From: Anaerococcus vaginimassiliensis
GTDB lineage: Bacteria > Bacillota > Clostridia > Tissierellales > Peptoniphilaceae
Length of the DNA stretch: 64,000 nucleotides
Reading direction: 5' to 3'
NCBI RefSeq assembly: GCF_900626155.1
Contig: NZ_LR130844.1
Coordinates: 1,674,758-1,738,757, forward strand
Shown piece by piece: positions 26,598 through 36,602 of the stretch (positions within the stretch are counted from its first letter, which is position 1; the number at the start of each line of letters is the position of its first letter). The notes under the pieces were generated by a model that worked only from the letters and a program-made list of their open reading frames with translations, searched no databases and was not told the origin of the DNA. Both the position numbers and the translations under genes were made by a program.

Positions 26598-27329
26598 TTA
26601 TATCAAAACGGTAGTCAAGGTTATATTGTCATGACCACCTTCATTTAGTGCAAGTTCAACTAATTTTGACGAAATCTCGTAGGCATCGTCAAAATCATTT
26701 ACAACAGTTCTAATTTCTTCATCTGCTACTTCATTAGATAAACCATCAGTAAATAACAGCAATACATCGCCTTTTACCATATCTATAACTTCTGTATCTA
26801 CTTCAAGCTCATCTTCAGTTCCGACAGCCCTAGTTATGGCAGATTTGTTGATGAAATTTTTCGCTTCATCTTCAGTTAATGATCCGGAATCTACCAAATC
26901 ATTTACTAGTGAATGGTCTCTAGTTTTAAATATAAAATCTCCATCTCTAAATAGGTATACTCTAGAATCGCCTACGTGAGATATTATATATTTTTTATTT
27001 TTATTATCTATCGAAAGGCAAACAACAGTTGTGCCCATACTGCGACCTTCACTATCGTCTGCCAATTCATAAATTTTGTCATTGGCTTTAGATATGGCTT
27101 CTTCTTGTAAATCTTCTATAGATTTGTAGGTAGACAAATCTGCATTTTTTATAAAATCTATGTAGGTTAAGCTAGCAAGCTTGCTTGCAACTTCTCCCTT
27201 GCTATGACCACCCATTCCATCGGCAACTATAAAAAAGTCAATATCTCCAACGCTTATATTCCCATAGGCATCTTCATTTTCTTCTCGTCGTTTACCGATA
27301 TTTGATATCGTACTAAATTTCATGCTCAC
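26598..27329 (-). CDS. stp: PP2C-type Ser/Thr phosphatase, Stp/PrpC
   Basis: 243 residues. Metal-binding PP2C motifs include NEDAYGN, FIVADGMGGHSKGE, SHVGDSRVYL and LLLFTDGLSN, with HDNITL near the end. It removes phosphate from proteins modified by the PASTA kinase encoded downstream. It overlaps rlmN by four bases, in the order rlmN-stp-prkC seen widely in Firmicutes. Confidence 0.95.
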   Translation of the reverse strand: MSMKFSTISNIGKRREENEDAYGNISVGDIDFFIVADGMGGHSKGEVASKLASLTYIDFIKNADLSTYKSIEDLQEEAISKANDKIYELADDSEGRSMGTTVVCLSIDNKNKKYIISHVGDSRVYLFRDGDFIFKTRDHSLVNDLVDSGSLTEDEAKNFINKSAITRAVGTEDELEVDTEVIDMVKGDVLLLFTDGLSNEVADEEIRTVVNDFDDAYEISSKLVELALNEGGHDNITLTTVLI

Positions 27330-28351
27330 CTCGCATAGTTATTTCTAAGTTGACCACAAGATGCATCTATATCTGATCCCATAGACCTTCTTATTGTGGC
27401 ATTTAATTTCTTAGAAACTAGTTTATCTCTAAATTCTTTTAGAGCAGTATTTTTAGGTTTACTATAAGAAAACTCCTCTATTGGATTTAATGGAATTAAG
27501 TTTATATGAACATTTTTACCCTTCAATAGTCTTACAAGGTTATCTACATCTTCATCGAGATTATTTACACCATCTATAACTACATACTCAAAACTAACTC
27601 TTCTTTTAGTATTATCTAAATAGTAGTCAGTAGCCTCCATCAATTCTTTTATAGAATATTTATTAGATACTGGCATAAATTGTCTTCTTTTCTTATCATC
27701 AGCATAATGCAAGCTCAAGGCTAAATTTATATCTAGCCCACTATCCGCAAGCTTTACTATCATAGTAGCAAGACCAGATGTAGATAAGGTTATAGACCTA
27801 TGAGATAAGTTTCTACCTTTTTCATCAGTGATAATTTCAATAAAGTTTTTGATATTATGGTAATTATCTAAAGGTTCTCCTATACCCATTATAACTATGT
27901 TATTTATATCGCCATTGATTCTTTCAAGCTCATATACTTCCTCGATAAGTTCTGATGCTGTCATATTTCTAACTAAACCGTTTTTAGTTGAAGCGCAGAA
28001 TTTACATCCCATTCTACAACCAACTTGAGATGAAATACAAATTGTCTTTCTATTTTCATATTCCATATATACAGATTCTATAATATTTCCATCTTCTAGC
28101 TCAAATAGATATTTTTTAGTTGAATCAATTTTTGATACAAACTCTCTTCTTAGTTCCAGGCTTGAAAACTTATATTTTTCATCTAAAGCTTCTCTCATAT
28201 CTTTAGATAAATCTGTCATTTTGGAAAAATCATTTATCTTATTTACATGAATTTGCCTATAAACCTGTTTTGCTCTAAATTTCTTGTATCCATTCTCTTC
28301 AAATATTTCTTCTAATTCTTTTATTGACTTATCGTTAATAGTTTCTTTCAT
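27326..28351 (-). CDS. rlmN: 23S rRNA (adenine-C2)-methyltransferase RlmN
   Basis: 341 residues. A radical SAM enzyme with the cluster motif CRMGCKFCAST near 117-127, GIGEPLDNY, and the C-terminal cysteine in SMGSDIDASCGQL that forms the methyl-transfer intermediate. It methylates C2 of A2503 in 23S rRNA and some tRNAs. It lies two bases after rsmB. Confidence 0.95.
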   Translation of the reverse strand: MKETINDKSIKELEEIFEENGYKKFRAKQVYRQIHVNKINDFSKMTDLSKDMREALDEKYKFSSLELRREFVSKIDSTKKYLFELEDGNIIESVYMEYENRKTICISSQVGCRMGCKFCASTKNGLVRNMTASELIEEVYELERINGDINNIVIMGIGEPLDNYHNIKNFIEIITDEKGRNLSHRSITLSTSGLATMIVKLADSGLDINLALSLHYADDKKRRQFMPVSNKYSIKELMEATDYYLDNTKRRVSFEYVVIDGVNNLDEDVDNLVRLLKGKNVHINLIPLNPIEEFSYSKPKNTALKEFRDKLVSKKLNATIRRSMGSDIDASCGQLRNNYAR

Positions 28352-28352
28352 A

Positions 28353-29633
28353 TCATATCTTCTTAAACTTACTTATAAAAAATCCATCAGTATTTTCTTT
28401 AAAGCTTACAAATTCGATGTAATCCTTACCATCTATTGGAACAACTTCCATGTTTTCCATTTTTTTAATATAGTCAAAGTTTTCTTTATTTTCTATATTT
28501 CCTATAGTACATGTTGAATAAACCAAAACTCCGCCTACTTTCAAATATTTTACAGAATTCGTGACGATTTCTCTTTGAAGTTCGGCAAGTTTTCTTATAT
28601 CTTCTAAGCTTCGATTGTATCTTATCTCTGGCTTTCTCGCCATAACACCTAGTCCAGAACATGGTGCATCGACTAAAATATAGTCAAACTTCTCCTTGTA
28701 TTCATCCTTATAAACTCTAGCATCGAAATTGGTTAATTCAATATTTCTTAAATCAAGTCTATTGATATTTTCTGAAATCAAATCCAACTTATTAAAAGAA
28801 ATATCATTCGCTAATATTTTACCTGTATTTTCTGTATATTCAGCAATATAGGTTGTCTTGGTGCCTGGTGCTGCACAAATATCGAGCATATTAGAATTAT
28901 GTTGCGGATTTAAAACTTCAACTGTTTTCATACTTGCTTCTTGCTGAATAGTAAATAGACCATTTTCAAATAGATTTGTGCTGACTAAACCATTAGGATT
29001 ATCTACTATCAGAGCATTCTTGCTTATTTTTGAATCTTTTACAGTATAACCAATAGATTCAAGATCCTTTTTTAAGCTATCTGCATCTATTTTTGTGGTG
29101 TTTACCCTTATTGATAGTTTACTTTCCTCATTAGCATATCTTAGAAATTCTTTTGTATAGTCCATCCCATAATTATCAAAAATATATTTAGTTATGTCAT
29201 AAGGCATGGAATATCTAACAGATAAGGACTTCAAATCATCACTAATTTTTATCTTAGATATTTCTTTTTCATTTCTAATAAAGTTTCTAAGAATAGCATT
29301 TACAAAGCCTGCCGATCTTTTGTTTTTCTTCTTTGTAAGATCAACTAGCTTGTCTACCGTCGCATAGTCCTTTGTTTCTAGAAAGTGAATATTATAAATT
29401 CCAATCTCTAAAATAAGTAGGACATTCTTGTGAATTTTTTTAAGTTTTATTTTAGAAAGCTTATCAATCATATAATCTAAATATATTTTGTTTTCTAAAA
29501 CCCCATATATTACCTTTGTTATGTAAGAGAGATTACTTGCCTTATCCGACAAGTAATTTATCTCATCGTTACTTTTCTTACCTATATAAATTATATTTGT
29601 TAAGCTATTAAATATTAATTCCAAATCTGTCAT
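28353..29633 (-). CDS. rsmB: 16S rRNA (cytosine-C5)-methyltransferase RsmB
   Basis: 426 residues. An N-terminal NusB-like RNA-binding domain precedes the methyltransferase, with SAM site DICAAPGTKTTYIAEY, DAPCSGLGVMARKPE and the nucleophile region YSTCTIGN (PC and TC cysteines). It modifies one cytosine of 16S rRNA. Its ATG overlaps the fmt stop. Confidence 0.94.
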   Translation of the reverse strand: MTDLELIFNSLTNIIYIGKKSNDEINYLSDKASNLSYITKVIYGVLENKIYLDYMIDKLSKIKLKKIHKNVLLILEIGIYNIHFLETKDYATVDKLVDLTKKKNKRSAGFVNAILRNFIRNEKEISKIKISDDLKSLSVRYSMPYDITKYIFDNYGMDYTKEFLRYANEESKLSIRVNTTKIDADSLKKDLESIGYTVKDSKISKNALIVDNPNGLVSTNLFENGLFTIQQEASMKTVEVLNPQHNSNMLDICAAPGTKTTYIAEYTENTGKILANDISFNKLDLISENINRLDLRNIELTNFDARVYKDEYKEKFDYILVDAPCSGLGVMARKPEIRYNRSLEDIRKLAELQREIVTNSVKYLKVGGVLVYSTCTIGNIENKENFDYIKKMENMEVVPIDGKDYIEFVSFKENTDGFFISKFKKI

Positions 29634-30565
29634 TAGTCTAGATTTATCGCTTCTTTAAAATCATTTCCCATTAGGAAAGATTTAACGTCCATGGCTTTTT
29701 TTCCTGGAAATTGAATTTTAACAAGTTTTATAGCTCCATCTCCAGTTCCTATAACGATTCCTTCCTTAGGATTTGCCTTGTAGACAAAACCAGGATTTTT
29801 CTTATATGAATCAAGAACTTCTGCCTTATATACTTTTACATTTTTTCCTTCATAAGAAAAATAAGCTACTGGATATTCTACGAAAGCACGGATTTTATTT
29901 ATTATATCAAAAGAAGACTCTGACCAGTTGATCTTTCCCATCTCTTTTGTTATTTTTGTACAAAATGTAGCTTTTTCATCATCTTGTTTTATTCTATTTT
30001 CATATAAACTATCAAAGTTTAGTAGAGTATCTCTAATAACAACGGCTCCAATTTCTCCAAGTTTTTCTTCCATGCTGGTATAATCATCAGAATCTTTAAT
30101 CTCTACATCCTTTTGCATAAGAATATCACCAGAATCCATTCCCTTTTCTATAAGCATAGTTGTTGCAGAAGTTATTTTATCTCCATTTAATATAGAAAAT
30201 TGCATAGGGCTAGCTCCCCTATATTCTGGTAGTTTGGATGGGTGAAGATTTATAATCCTATCAGGATATGCTTCTAGTAGAACTTTTCCTATCATTTGTC
30301 CAAATGCAACTACTACAATATAGTCAATATCTAGTTCTTTAAGTTTATTTACAAACTCCTCGGTATTGACTGTCTTAGGTGTTACAACGTCGATGTTATT
30401 ATCTTGGGCATATTTTTTAATCTCTGTTGGGCTAACCTTGCCCCTAGATCTTTTCTTATCTTCAGAACTTACTACAAGTTTAACATCTATATCTTTATCC
30501 TTATAAAGAATATCCAAAGTTCGCACTGCAAACTTTGGATTTCCCATAAAACATATATTAATCAT
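29633..30565 (-). CDS. fmt: Methionyl-tRNA formyltransferase
   Basis: 310 residues. It adds formyl to initiator Met-tRNA using 10-formyl-tetrahydrofolate. The active-site loop INLHPSKLPEYRGASPM and the Asp in GMDSGDILMQ are present, with a C-terminal OB-like domain. It overlaps def by one base, pairing formylation with later deformylation. Confidence 0.95.
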   Translation of the reverse strand: MINICFMGNPKFAVRTLDILYKDKDIDVKLVVSSEDKKRSRGKVSPTEIKKYAQDNNIDVVTPKTVNTEEFVNKLKELDIDYIVVVAFGQMIGKVLLEAYPDRIINLHPSKLPEYRGASPMQFSILNGDKITSATTMLIEKGMDSGDILMQKDVEIKDSDDYTSMEEKLGEIGAVVIRDTLLNFDSLYENRIKQDDEKATFCTKITKEMGKINWSESSFDIINKIRAFVEYPVAYFSYEGKNVKVYKAEVLDSYKKNPGFVYKANPKEGIVIGTGDGAIKLVKIQFPGKKAMDVKSFLMGNDFKEAINLD

Positions 30566-31032
30566 TAATTATCGTATTTAACCTCTTCAATAGACTTATC
30601 TCTAAACAGAATTCCATCTAAATGGTCAATCTCATGAGATAAGATTACAGCTGGGAATCCATGGGCATCCCAGATTTTTTCATTGCCGTCTTCATCAATA
30701 TATTTTACTTTTACATGCTCAGGTCTTTTTACTGTAGCATTAAAATTAGGTATAGAAAGACAACCTTCTACTCCTACCTGCTCACCATCAGCTTCTATTA
30801 TTTCAGGATTAACTAGCTTTACCAATCCTGTTGTTTCATCATGTGGGTCAACCACTATTACTCTTTTTAATATTCCAACTTGAGGAGCAGCAAGACCAAC
30901 GCCGTCGGCTTCGTACATTGTTTCAGCCATATCGTCTAGTAAAACTTTTATTCTATCTGTTACTTCTGGAACCACTTTAGATTTTTTTCTTAATAAAGGG
31001 TCCCCTTCTTTTCTTATATTTCTAATTGCCAT
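30565..31032 (-). CDS. def: Peptide deformylase
   Basis: 155 residues, type 1. The three conserved boxes are GVGLAAPQVG (about 43-52), EGCLSI (about 88-93, metal-ligand Cys) and LSHEIDHLDG (about 131-140, HExxH). It removes formyl from new proteins. It sits 44 bases after smc in the same direction. Confidence 0.95.
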   Translation of the reverse strand: MAIRNIRKEGDPLLRKKSKVVPEVTDRIKVLLDDMAETMYEADGVGLAAPQVGILKRVIVVDPHDETTGLVKLVNPEIIEADGEQVGVEGCLSIPNFNATVKRPEHVKVKYIDEDGNEKIWDAHGFPAVILSHEIDHLDGILFRDKSIEEVKYDN

Positions 31033-31076
31033 ACTTCCTCCTTATCTAGGTTATTGTACTTTTCTAAAGGTCATTT

Positions 31077-34000
31077 TCAATTTTGCCCAAAGTCTATCGA
31101 GTATATCTTGCTTATTCCTTCATCACTGATAGTTACACCGTGGATTCTCTCGGCAAGTTGCATGGTTGTTTGCCTGTGAGTTATCATAATAAATTGAGTC
31201 TTATCAGACAAACTTTTTAGATATTCTATATATCTTTTAATATTAGTTTCATCTAAGGCAGCATCAATCTCATCTAGTATTGCAAAAGGTGCTGGATTTG
31301 TTTCAAATATTGCAAATAATAGCGAAACTGCTGTAAGCGCCTTCTCTCCACCAGACAAAAGAGAAATAGTCTTTTGAGATTTTCCTGGAGGTCTAGCTTG
31401 TATTTCTATTCCCGCATTCAAACTATCGTCACTATCGAGAACTAGCTTGGCATCTCCTCCAATAAATAGAGTTTTGAATATTCTTGTAAACTTATCATTT
31501 ATGAGTTTGAAGTTTTTCAAAAACTCTACTTTCATATCTTTTTCAAGCTTAGCAATCATCTTTTCTATATCATCTTTGGAATTAACCAAATCTTGAAGCT
31601 GTCTATCAATAAAGTCGAATTCTTTTTTGCTCTCTTCATATTTATTGATAGAATCACTTTCAAAATATCCTACAGAATTTAATTTTCTCTGGATTTCAAT
31701 CAGTTTAGATTTGCTAACCTTTACAATGTTTCTATCCTTATACTTCTTAGAAAGCTCTTCTATTGGCATGCTAATATATGCTTTAACTTCATCTATCAAA
31801 GAATCATATTTTTCCTTAAGAGATTTTAGCTTATAGTCAGCCTCTACTTTTTTCATTTCAAGGTTCTTTAACTCTTCTTTAAGCTTAGTGTTATCCTTAA
31901 CCATAGTAGTATTATCGTCAAGCATTTTATTTCTGGAAATCTCTTTTTTGCTTAGCTTTTCTTTTTCTTTAGACATGTTTTTCTTAGAAAAATCTATAGT
32001 TTTTCTAAGCTTTTCATCGTCATTTTTTAAGTCTTTAAGAGAGTTTTCAGTTTCAATTTTAAGCTTACTTTCAAGCCTAGAAGAAGATTCCAAATCATTT
32101 ATAGCATTTTCCAGGTCGGATAGTTTATTTATAGTTAGGACATTATCTCTTTTACTTATCTCAAATTGACTTTCTAGTCTCAGATTCTCTGTAGACTTTT
32201 CTTTGATAAGTTGATCAATCTCATCTAGCTCTTTACCTATTTCACTTATCTTATCGTTTGCAATATCTCTTTTTCTCTTTAGATCAGAAATATCTACAAT
32301 TTTTTCATCTTTATCATCTGTATCATTTTTTTCATTTAATTCTTCTTTTCTCTGATATAGATTTTCAAGCTTGATTTTAATTGTCGCAAGCTTACTAAGA
32401 CTTGCCCTATAATCTTCTACGTGATTTGTGAAGTTTTTTTTATCTAAAGTTAATTTCTCTTCTAAATCGTCTATACTTTGGATTAATTCATTATAGGCGA
32501 GGTTTAATTTATCCTTATTATTTCTAAGTTTTAGGATTTTTTCTTTTAAATCATCGAGTCTTTTATTTCTATTTAAGAGATTAGTATTTTTCTTTCTATT
32601 CTTGTCATTCCCAGCAACCATTGACCCCCAATTGTTAATTATATCAAGGTTCATGGTAATTATCCTGTAGCCTTTGATTTTATTAGATAAGCTTATAGCA
32701 TCATCAATATCTTTTACAACTACAGTAGATCCTAGAAAATGATCTATTATATGATTCAAATTTGCCTTATATCCAACCAAATCATAAGCCATAGCTAGAA
32801 CTTCAGGATAGTTAGGTTTATCCTTCCTAAAAGATTTAATAGAATCAATAGGCAAGAAAGTAATCCTTCCTAGTCTATTTTGATTTACAAAATTGATTAG
32901 CTCTCTCGTGTCACTTTTTGATTTAGTGACGATATTTTGAAGGGCATTTCCCATCAAGTTATCTATTACTTCCTCATAACCTTCTTTAACACTTATAAGA
33001 TTTGCCAAAGAATCAAGATACAAATTATCTAAACCAGAATCTTTCGTTTTGTTCAAAAAATCTTGTATGGAATAAAAATAACCTCTGTTCTTGTCTAAGT
33101 TTTCTTTTTGTAATTTAAATTCTGATATACTGGTCTTTAGTTTTAAGTTATTTTCGTTATTTTCTTTTATTAGTTCATCTAATTTTATCTTCTTATCTTT
33201 CAGAATTTCTGACTTTTTAATTAATTCTTCCTTAAAATTAGCGTTTTTTTCTTCTAAAGTTTTAATTTCCTTAATTAAAGAATCTCTATCAAACTCTAGT
33301 TTTTCAATTTCTTTGGAAAGATTATTTAATTTTTCTATCCTAATCTCATCTTCTTTAGCCTTCCTCTTGTCAAGAATAGCTTTAGATTTTTGGTTGATTT
33401 CATATTGATAGATTTCTTCAGATATTTTAACTAAGTCTAATTCTACTCTTTTCTTATTATCTGAGATGGCTATTTTATCTTGTTCTAATTTATTTGAAAG
33501 CTCTTTATTATCTGTTATTTGAGCTTTGATCTCATCTAACTTTTCTTCTAAACTTTTTTGTCTCTTTTTGCTATCTTCAAGGTCTTTTAGAAGTTTTTCT
33601 TTCTTTAGATTATTATTTTTTATATTTTCTAGGAGTCTATCAAGATCTTTTTGTTTATAGGAAAATTCTCTTTCGTTTAATAAAAGTGAATTTTCAGATT
33701 TTTCGATTGACTTTTCGTATCTTCTAATAGATTCTGTCGCTTTATATATCTCATCATTTACAGAATTAAGGTTTATCTCATAAGGTTTTAATTTACTTTT
33801 TATTTCATCAAGCTTGTTAGATTTTCCTTCTATTTCAGATTTTAACCTATTAATTTCATCTTCTACAGAACTCTTTTCCGCAATCAAACTCTCTGATTTG
33901 TTTTTTATATAAAAATAAGATTTTTCATCTAAAGATTCGGTTAATTCTTTATGTTTTCTGCTATTATCTGCATAAGTTTTTATAAGGTTTAAGTCTTTTT

Positions 34001-34595
34001 TCTTAAATTCCCAATCTCTATTTATTATCTCAAGATCTTCGCTAACCTTTTCAAGTTTTTTGTTAGCTTCATCTCGTCTGAATTTGTGTTTGGATATACC
34101 GCTGGCTTCCTCAAATATACTTCTTCTATCTTTTGGAGAAGAAGATATGATTTGTTCAATTCTTCCTTGAGATATAATAGAGTATCCTTCTTTACCTACG
34201 CCTGTATCTAGAAAAAGCTCTCTTACATCTTTAAGCCTTACCTTTTTGCCATTAATTCTATATTCATTTTCTCCATCTCTATAGATTCTTCTAGAGATTT
34301 TAACCTTATCATAAGCTAGATCCAAGGCCTTATCTTCATTAGAAAAATTAAGATTTACTTCCGCTAAGTTTAAAGATTTGGAGTTTTCTCCTCCTTGAAA
34401 TATTACATCATCCATTTTGTTTCCACGGAGTGATTTTGCAGATTGTTCTCCCAAAACCCATCTAATAGCATCAGATATATTGCTCTTGCCTGAGCCATTT
34501 GGTCCAACTACTGCAGTAATTCTATCGTCAAAATCTATCTTTGTTCTATTCGCAAATGATTTAAATCCCTTTAGTTCTATATTTTCTAGTCTAAT
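31077..34595 (-). CDS. smc: SMC chromosome condensation ATPase, apparent ATT start
   Basis: 1172 residues if initiated at ATT (34593-34595). The reading frame upstream is closed by TGA two codons before, and no ATG, GTG or TTG occurs until 34454, beyond the Walker A motif GPNGSGKSNISDA near residue 32. A protein from 34454 would lack the ATP site, so ATT is the best start; it gives the normal N terminus (RLENIELKGFKSFANRTK). Two long coiled coils flank the hinge (near GYEEVIDNLMGNALQNIV). The C-terminal head carries LLSGGEKALTAVSLLF and FAILDEIDAALDE. It overlaps the upstream radical SAM gene by ten bases. GGTGGTGA upstream may be a weak ribosome binding site. Confidence 0.92.
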   Translation of the reverse strand: MRLENIELKGFKSFANRTKIDFDDRITAVVGPNGSGKSNISDAIRWVLGEQSAKSLRGNKMDDVIFQGGENSKSLNLAEVNLNFSNEDKALDLAYDKVKISRRIYRDGENEYRINGKKVRLKDVRELFLDTGVGKEGYSIISQGRIEQIISSSPKDRRSIFEEASGISKHKFRRDEANKKLEKVSEDLEIINRDWEFKKKDLNLIKTYADNSRKHKELTESLDEKSYFYIKNKSESLIAEKSSVEDEINRLKSEIEGKSNKLDEIKSKLKPYEINLNSVNDEIYKATESIRRYEKSIEKSENSLLLNEREFSYKQKDLDRLLENIKNNNLKKEKLLKDLEDSKKRQKSLEEKLDEIKAQITDNKELSNKLEQDKIAISDNKKRVELDLVKISEEIYQYEINQKSKAILDKRKAKEDEIRIEKLNNLSKEIEKLEFDRDSLIKEIKTLEEKNANFKEELIKKSEILKDKKIKLDELIKENNENNLKLKTSISEFKLQKENLDKNRGYFYSIQDFLNKTKDSGLDNLYLDSLANLISVKEGYEEVIDNLMGNALQNIVTKSKSDTRELINFVNQNRLGRITFLPIDSIKSFRKDKPNYPEVLAMAYDLVGYKANLNHIIDHFLGSTVVVKDIDDAISLSNKIKGYRIITMNLDIINNWGSMVAGNDKNRKKNTNLLNRNKRLDDLKEKILKLRNNKDKLNLAYNELIQSIDDLEEKLTLDKKNFTNHVEDYRASLSKLATIKIKLENLYQRKEELNEKNDTDDKDEKIVDISDLKRKRDIANDKISEIGKELDEIDQLIKEKSTENLRLESQFEISKRDNVLTINKLSDLENAINDLESSSRLESKLKIETENSLKDLKNDDEKLRKTIDFSKKNMSKEKEKLSKKEISRNKMLDDNTTMVKDNTKLKEELKNLEMKKVEADYKLKSLKEKYDSLIDEVKAYISMPIEELSKKYKDRNIVKVSKSKLIEIQRKLNSVGYFESDSINKYEESKKEFDFIDRQLQDLVNSKDDIEKMIAKLEKDMKVEFLKNFKLINDKFTRIFKTLFIGGDAKLVLDSDDSLNAGIEIQARPPGKSQKTISLLSGGEKALTAVSLLFAIFETNPAPFAILDEIDAALDETNIKRYIEYLKSLSDKTQFIMITHRQTTMQLAERIHGVTISDEGISKIYSIDFGQN

Positions 34596-35665
34596 AGCAA
34601 ATCACCACCGTAGTTTTTCTCAACGTATCTTTTTATAAAACCATCTAGGTCTATATCAATCTTCATATCACTTGCTTGTATATATCCTAAATCATCTTCT
34701 GTGAAAGACAAATTTATGCCAAAATTATCATAAAAATATTTTTTGTTAGCTTTCTTGTTGCCAGCAATAATAGATATACTCCTTGGATCTGTATGGATAT
34801 TTATGTCACCGGAAATATTATTTTCTCTAATTATTTCTTCTAAATAAATCCTATAGACGTATGATTCTACAAGTTGTCTAATAGCAGGATGAAAAGGACC
34901 TGCAACAACATCTTCCTTGTCATTAATATTTTCTGTTGGTTGAAGACCTATTCTGATTACATTTATATCTTTAGCCCTATAAATCATATAAAGATCTGCA
35001 GATAAAGACACCGCTTGATCTAAGGTTAATGGTTGATACAATCCATTTTTATATAAAATCTCAAGTTTTGTATCTTTTATTACTAAAGTAGGATATATCC
35101 TTACTATATCAGGACCAATATTTGCCGATTTTATGGCAGTTTCTATAGATTTTTCTCTTGTATCTTTATATAATCCAGGCATAATTTGATGGCCTAAGGT
35201 AAAACCCCTTTGTTTTATGAGTTTACTAGCATAAAAGGATTCATCTATGCTATGACCTCTTTCATTTGCATCTAAAATATTTTGATCAAGTGATTGGATT
35301 CCAAGCTCTATAATATCAACTTTATAATCTTGTAAAATATCAAGAATAGAATTATTTATATAATCAGGTCTAGTAGAAAGTCTGATTCTATCAATAATTC
35401 CCTTCTCTTTGTAGGCTAAGGCAATCTTTAGATAACCTATCATTGTATCTTGGTCAAGTCCTGTGAAAGATCCGCCAAAAAATGCTATCTCTGTAGCCTT
35501 CTTATCAGGGTAATACGAGAGATTTTTATTTATTTCGCTTATTATTTTTTCCTTATCTAATTTGTCCTTATAATTTGTAATTTTAACTTGATTGCAAAAC
35601 GCACAATCATGTGGACAACCCAAAAAAGGTATAAATATTGGTATTATATATTCTTTCTTCGCCAT
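34586..35665 (-). CDS. Elp3-like radical SAM protein (COG1243 type)
   Basis: 359 residues. The iron-sulphur motif GCPHDCAFCNQ lies near 16-26 (CxxxCxxC), followed by FFGGSFTGL and LSTRPDYIN, characteristic of Elp3-related radical SAM proteins without the acetyltransferase half. The gene often stands between rnc and smc in clostridia. The substrate is unknown, and a tRNA-modifying role is only an analogy to Elp3. Its TAG overlaps the start of smc. Confidence 0.82.
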   Translation of the reverse strand: MAKKEYIIPIFIPFLGCPHDCAFCNQVKITNYKDKLDKEKIISEINKNLSYYPDKKATEIAFFGGSFTGLDQDTMIGYLKIALAYKEKGIIDRIRLSTRPDYINNSILDILQDYKVDIIELGIQSLDQNILDANERGHSIDESFYASKLIKQRGFTLGHQIMPGLYKDTREKSIETAIKSANIGPDIVRIYPTLVIKDTKLEILYKNGLYQPLTLDQAVSLSADLYMIYRAKDINVIRIGLQPTENINDKEDVVAGPFHPAIRQLVESYVYRIYLEEIIRENNISGDINIHTDPRSISIIAGNKKANKKYFYDNFGINLSFTEDDLGYIQASDMKIDIDLDGFIKRYVEKNYGGDLLLD

Positions 35666-35667
35666 AA

Positions 35668-36378
35668 TTATTTTTTAATCTTATTGTAAGCAGCCTTTGC
35701 TGCATCTTGTTCTGCTTGCTTCTTATTTTTACCTACACCTGTTGCCAATATTCTATTTCCTAGTTTGACAGCCATAGTAAAGGTCTTAGCATGTTCTGGA
35801 CCTTCTTCTTTTACAAGCTCATACTTTAATATCTTCTTATCTTTAGCATTGTGATATTCTTGTAGTTTTGTCTTATAATCATTGAAAATACTATCATCAT
35901 TTATAATTACAAGTGCTTCGTCTTTGTAATTTTTAACTAGTATATCAAATAATTTTTCATAAGAACTATCAAGGTATATTGCAGCACACACTGCTTCGAA
36001 GGTATCAGCCTTGACGTGTTTTTTTAGATGACCTCCATGCTCCTTCTCGCCCTTACCAAAGTTTAAATAAGATGACATATCGAATTTTTCACAAGCTTTT
36101 GCAAAAGATGAAGTGCAGACTAGTCTTGATCTAGTTTTAGTCAACCAACCTTCAGGTTTGTTGTTGTAGTGTTTAAACAAAATCTCACTTACTATCATAT
36201 CTAAGATGGAATCACCAAGAAACTCCAATCTTTCGTTACTCTTGCTCTCGCCTCTCGCTTCATTTGTATAAGATGAATGAGTAAAGGCTACATCTATCAA
36301 TTCCTTATCATTGAAGCTGTAGCCTATTTTATTCTCAAATTCTTCTATTTTTTTTAATCTATTTTTAGATATAGACAT
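35668..36378 (-). CDS. rnc: Ribonuclease III
   Basis: 236 residues. The catalytic signature NERLEFLGDSILDMIVSE (about 45-62) and the second site DTFEAVCAAIYLD belong to the nuclease domain; a C-terminal double-stranded RNA-binding domain follows (TKLQEYHNAKDKKILKYEL, then GKNKKQAEQDAAKAAYN). It cuts rRNA precursors and structured RNAs. It overlaps acpP by one base. Confidence 0.95.
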   Translation of the reverse strand: MSISKNRLKKIEEFENKIGYSFNDKELIDVAFTHSSYTNEARGESKSNERLEFLGDSILDMIVSEILFKHYNNKPEGWLTKTRSRLVCTSSFAKACEKFDMSSYLNFGKGEKEHGGHLKKHVKADTFEAVCAAIYLDSSYEKLFDILVKNYKDEALVIINDDSIFNDYKTKLQEYHNAKDKKILKYELVKEEGPEHAKTFTMAVKLGNRILATGVGKNKKQAEQDAAKAAYNKIKK

Positions 36379-36602
36379 TAATTTTTGCTCTCAATCAAAC
36401 TAACTATATCAGCAAAACTTTCAATCTCATCAAGTTCTTCATCAGAAAACTCAATTGAAAACTCATCTTCTATTATCATTATAAAGTCAACTAGGTCAAT
36501 AGAGTCGATATCTAAATCAGAAATTTTGCTATCTAGATCAATTTGGTCTGGATCAATATCTAAATTTTCTACTGCCAATTCTTTTAATCTTTCTCTAATC
36601 AA
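36378..36602 (-). CDS. acpP: Acyl carrier protein
   Basis: 74 residues, strongly acidic. The phosphopantetheine attachment serine is in ISDLDIDSIDLVDFIM (about residue 37). It carries acyl chains for fatty acid and phospholipid synthesis. It lies between plsX, which uses acyl-ACP, and rnc, and overlaps plsX by four bases. Confidence 0.95.
   Translation of the reverse strand: MIRERLKELAVENLDIDPDQIDLDSKISDLDIDSIDLVDFIMIIEDEFSIEFSDEELDEIESFADIVSLIESKN

Noticed and set aside
34454..34595. Start of smc at TTG 34454
   Set aside because: It would remove the Walker A motif and the conserved N terminus, which are coded without a stop from 34595.
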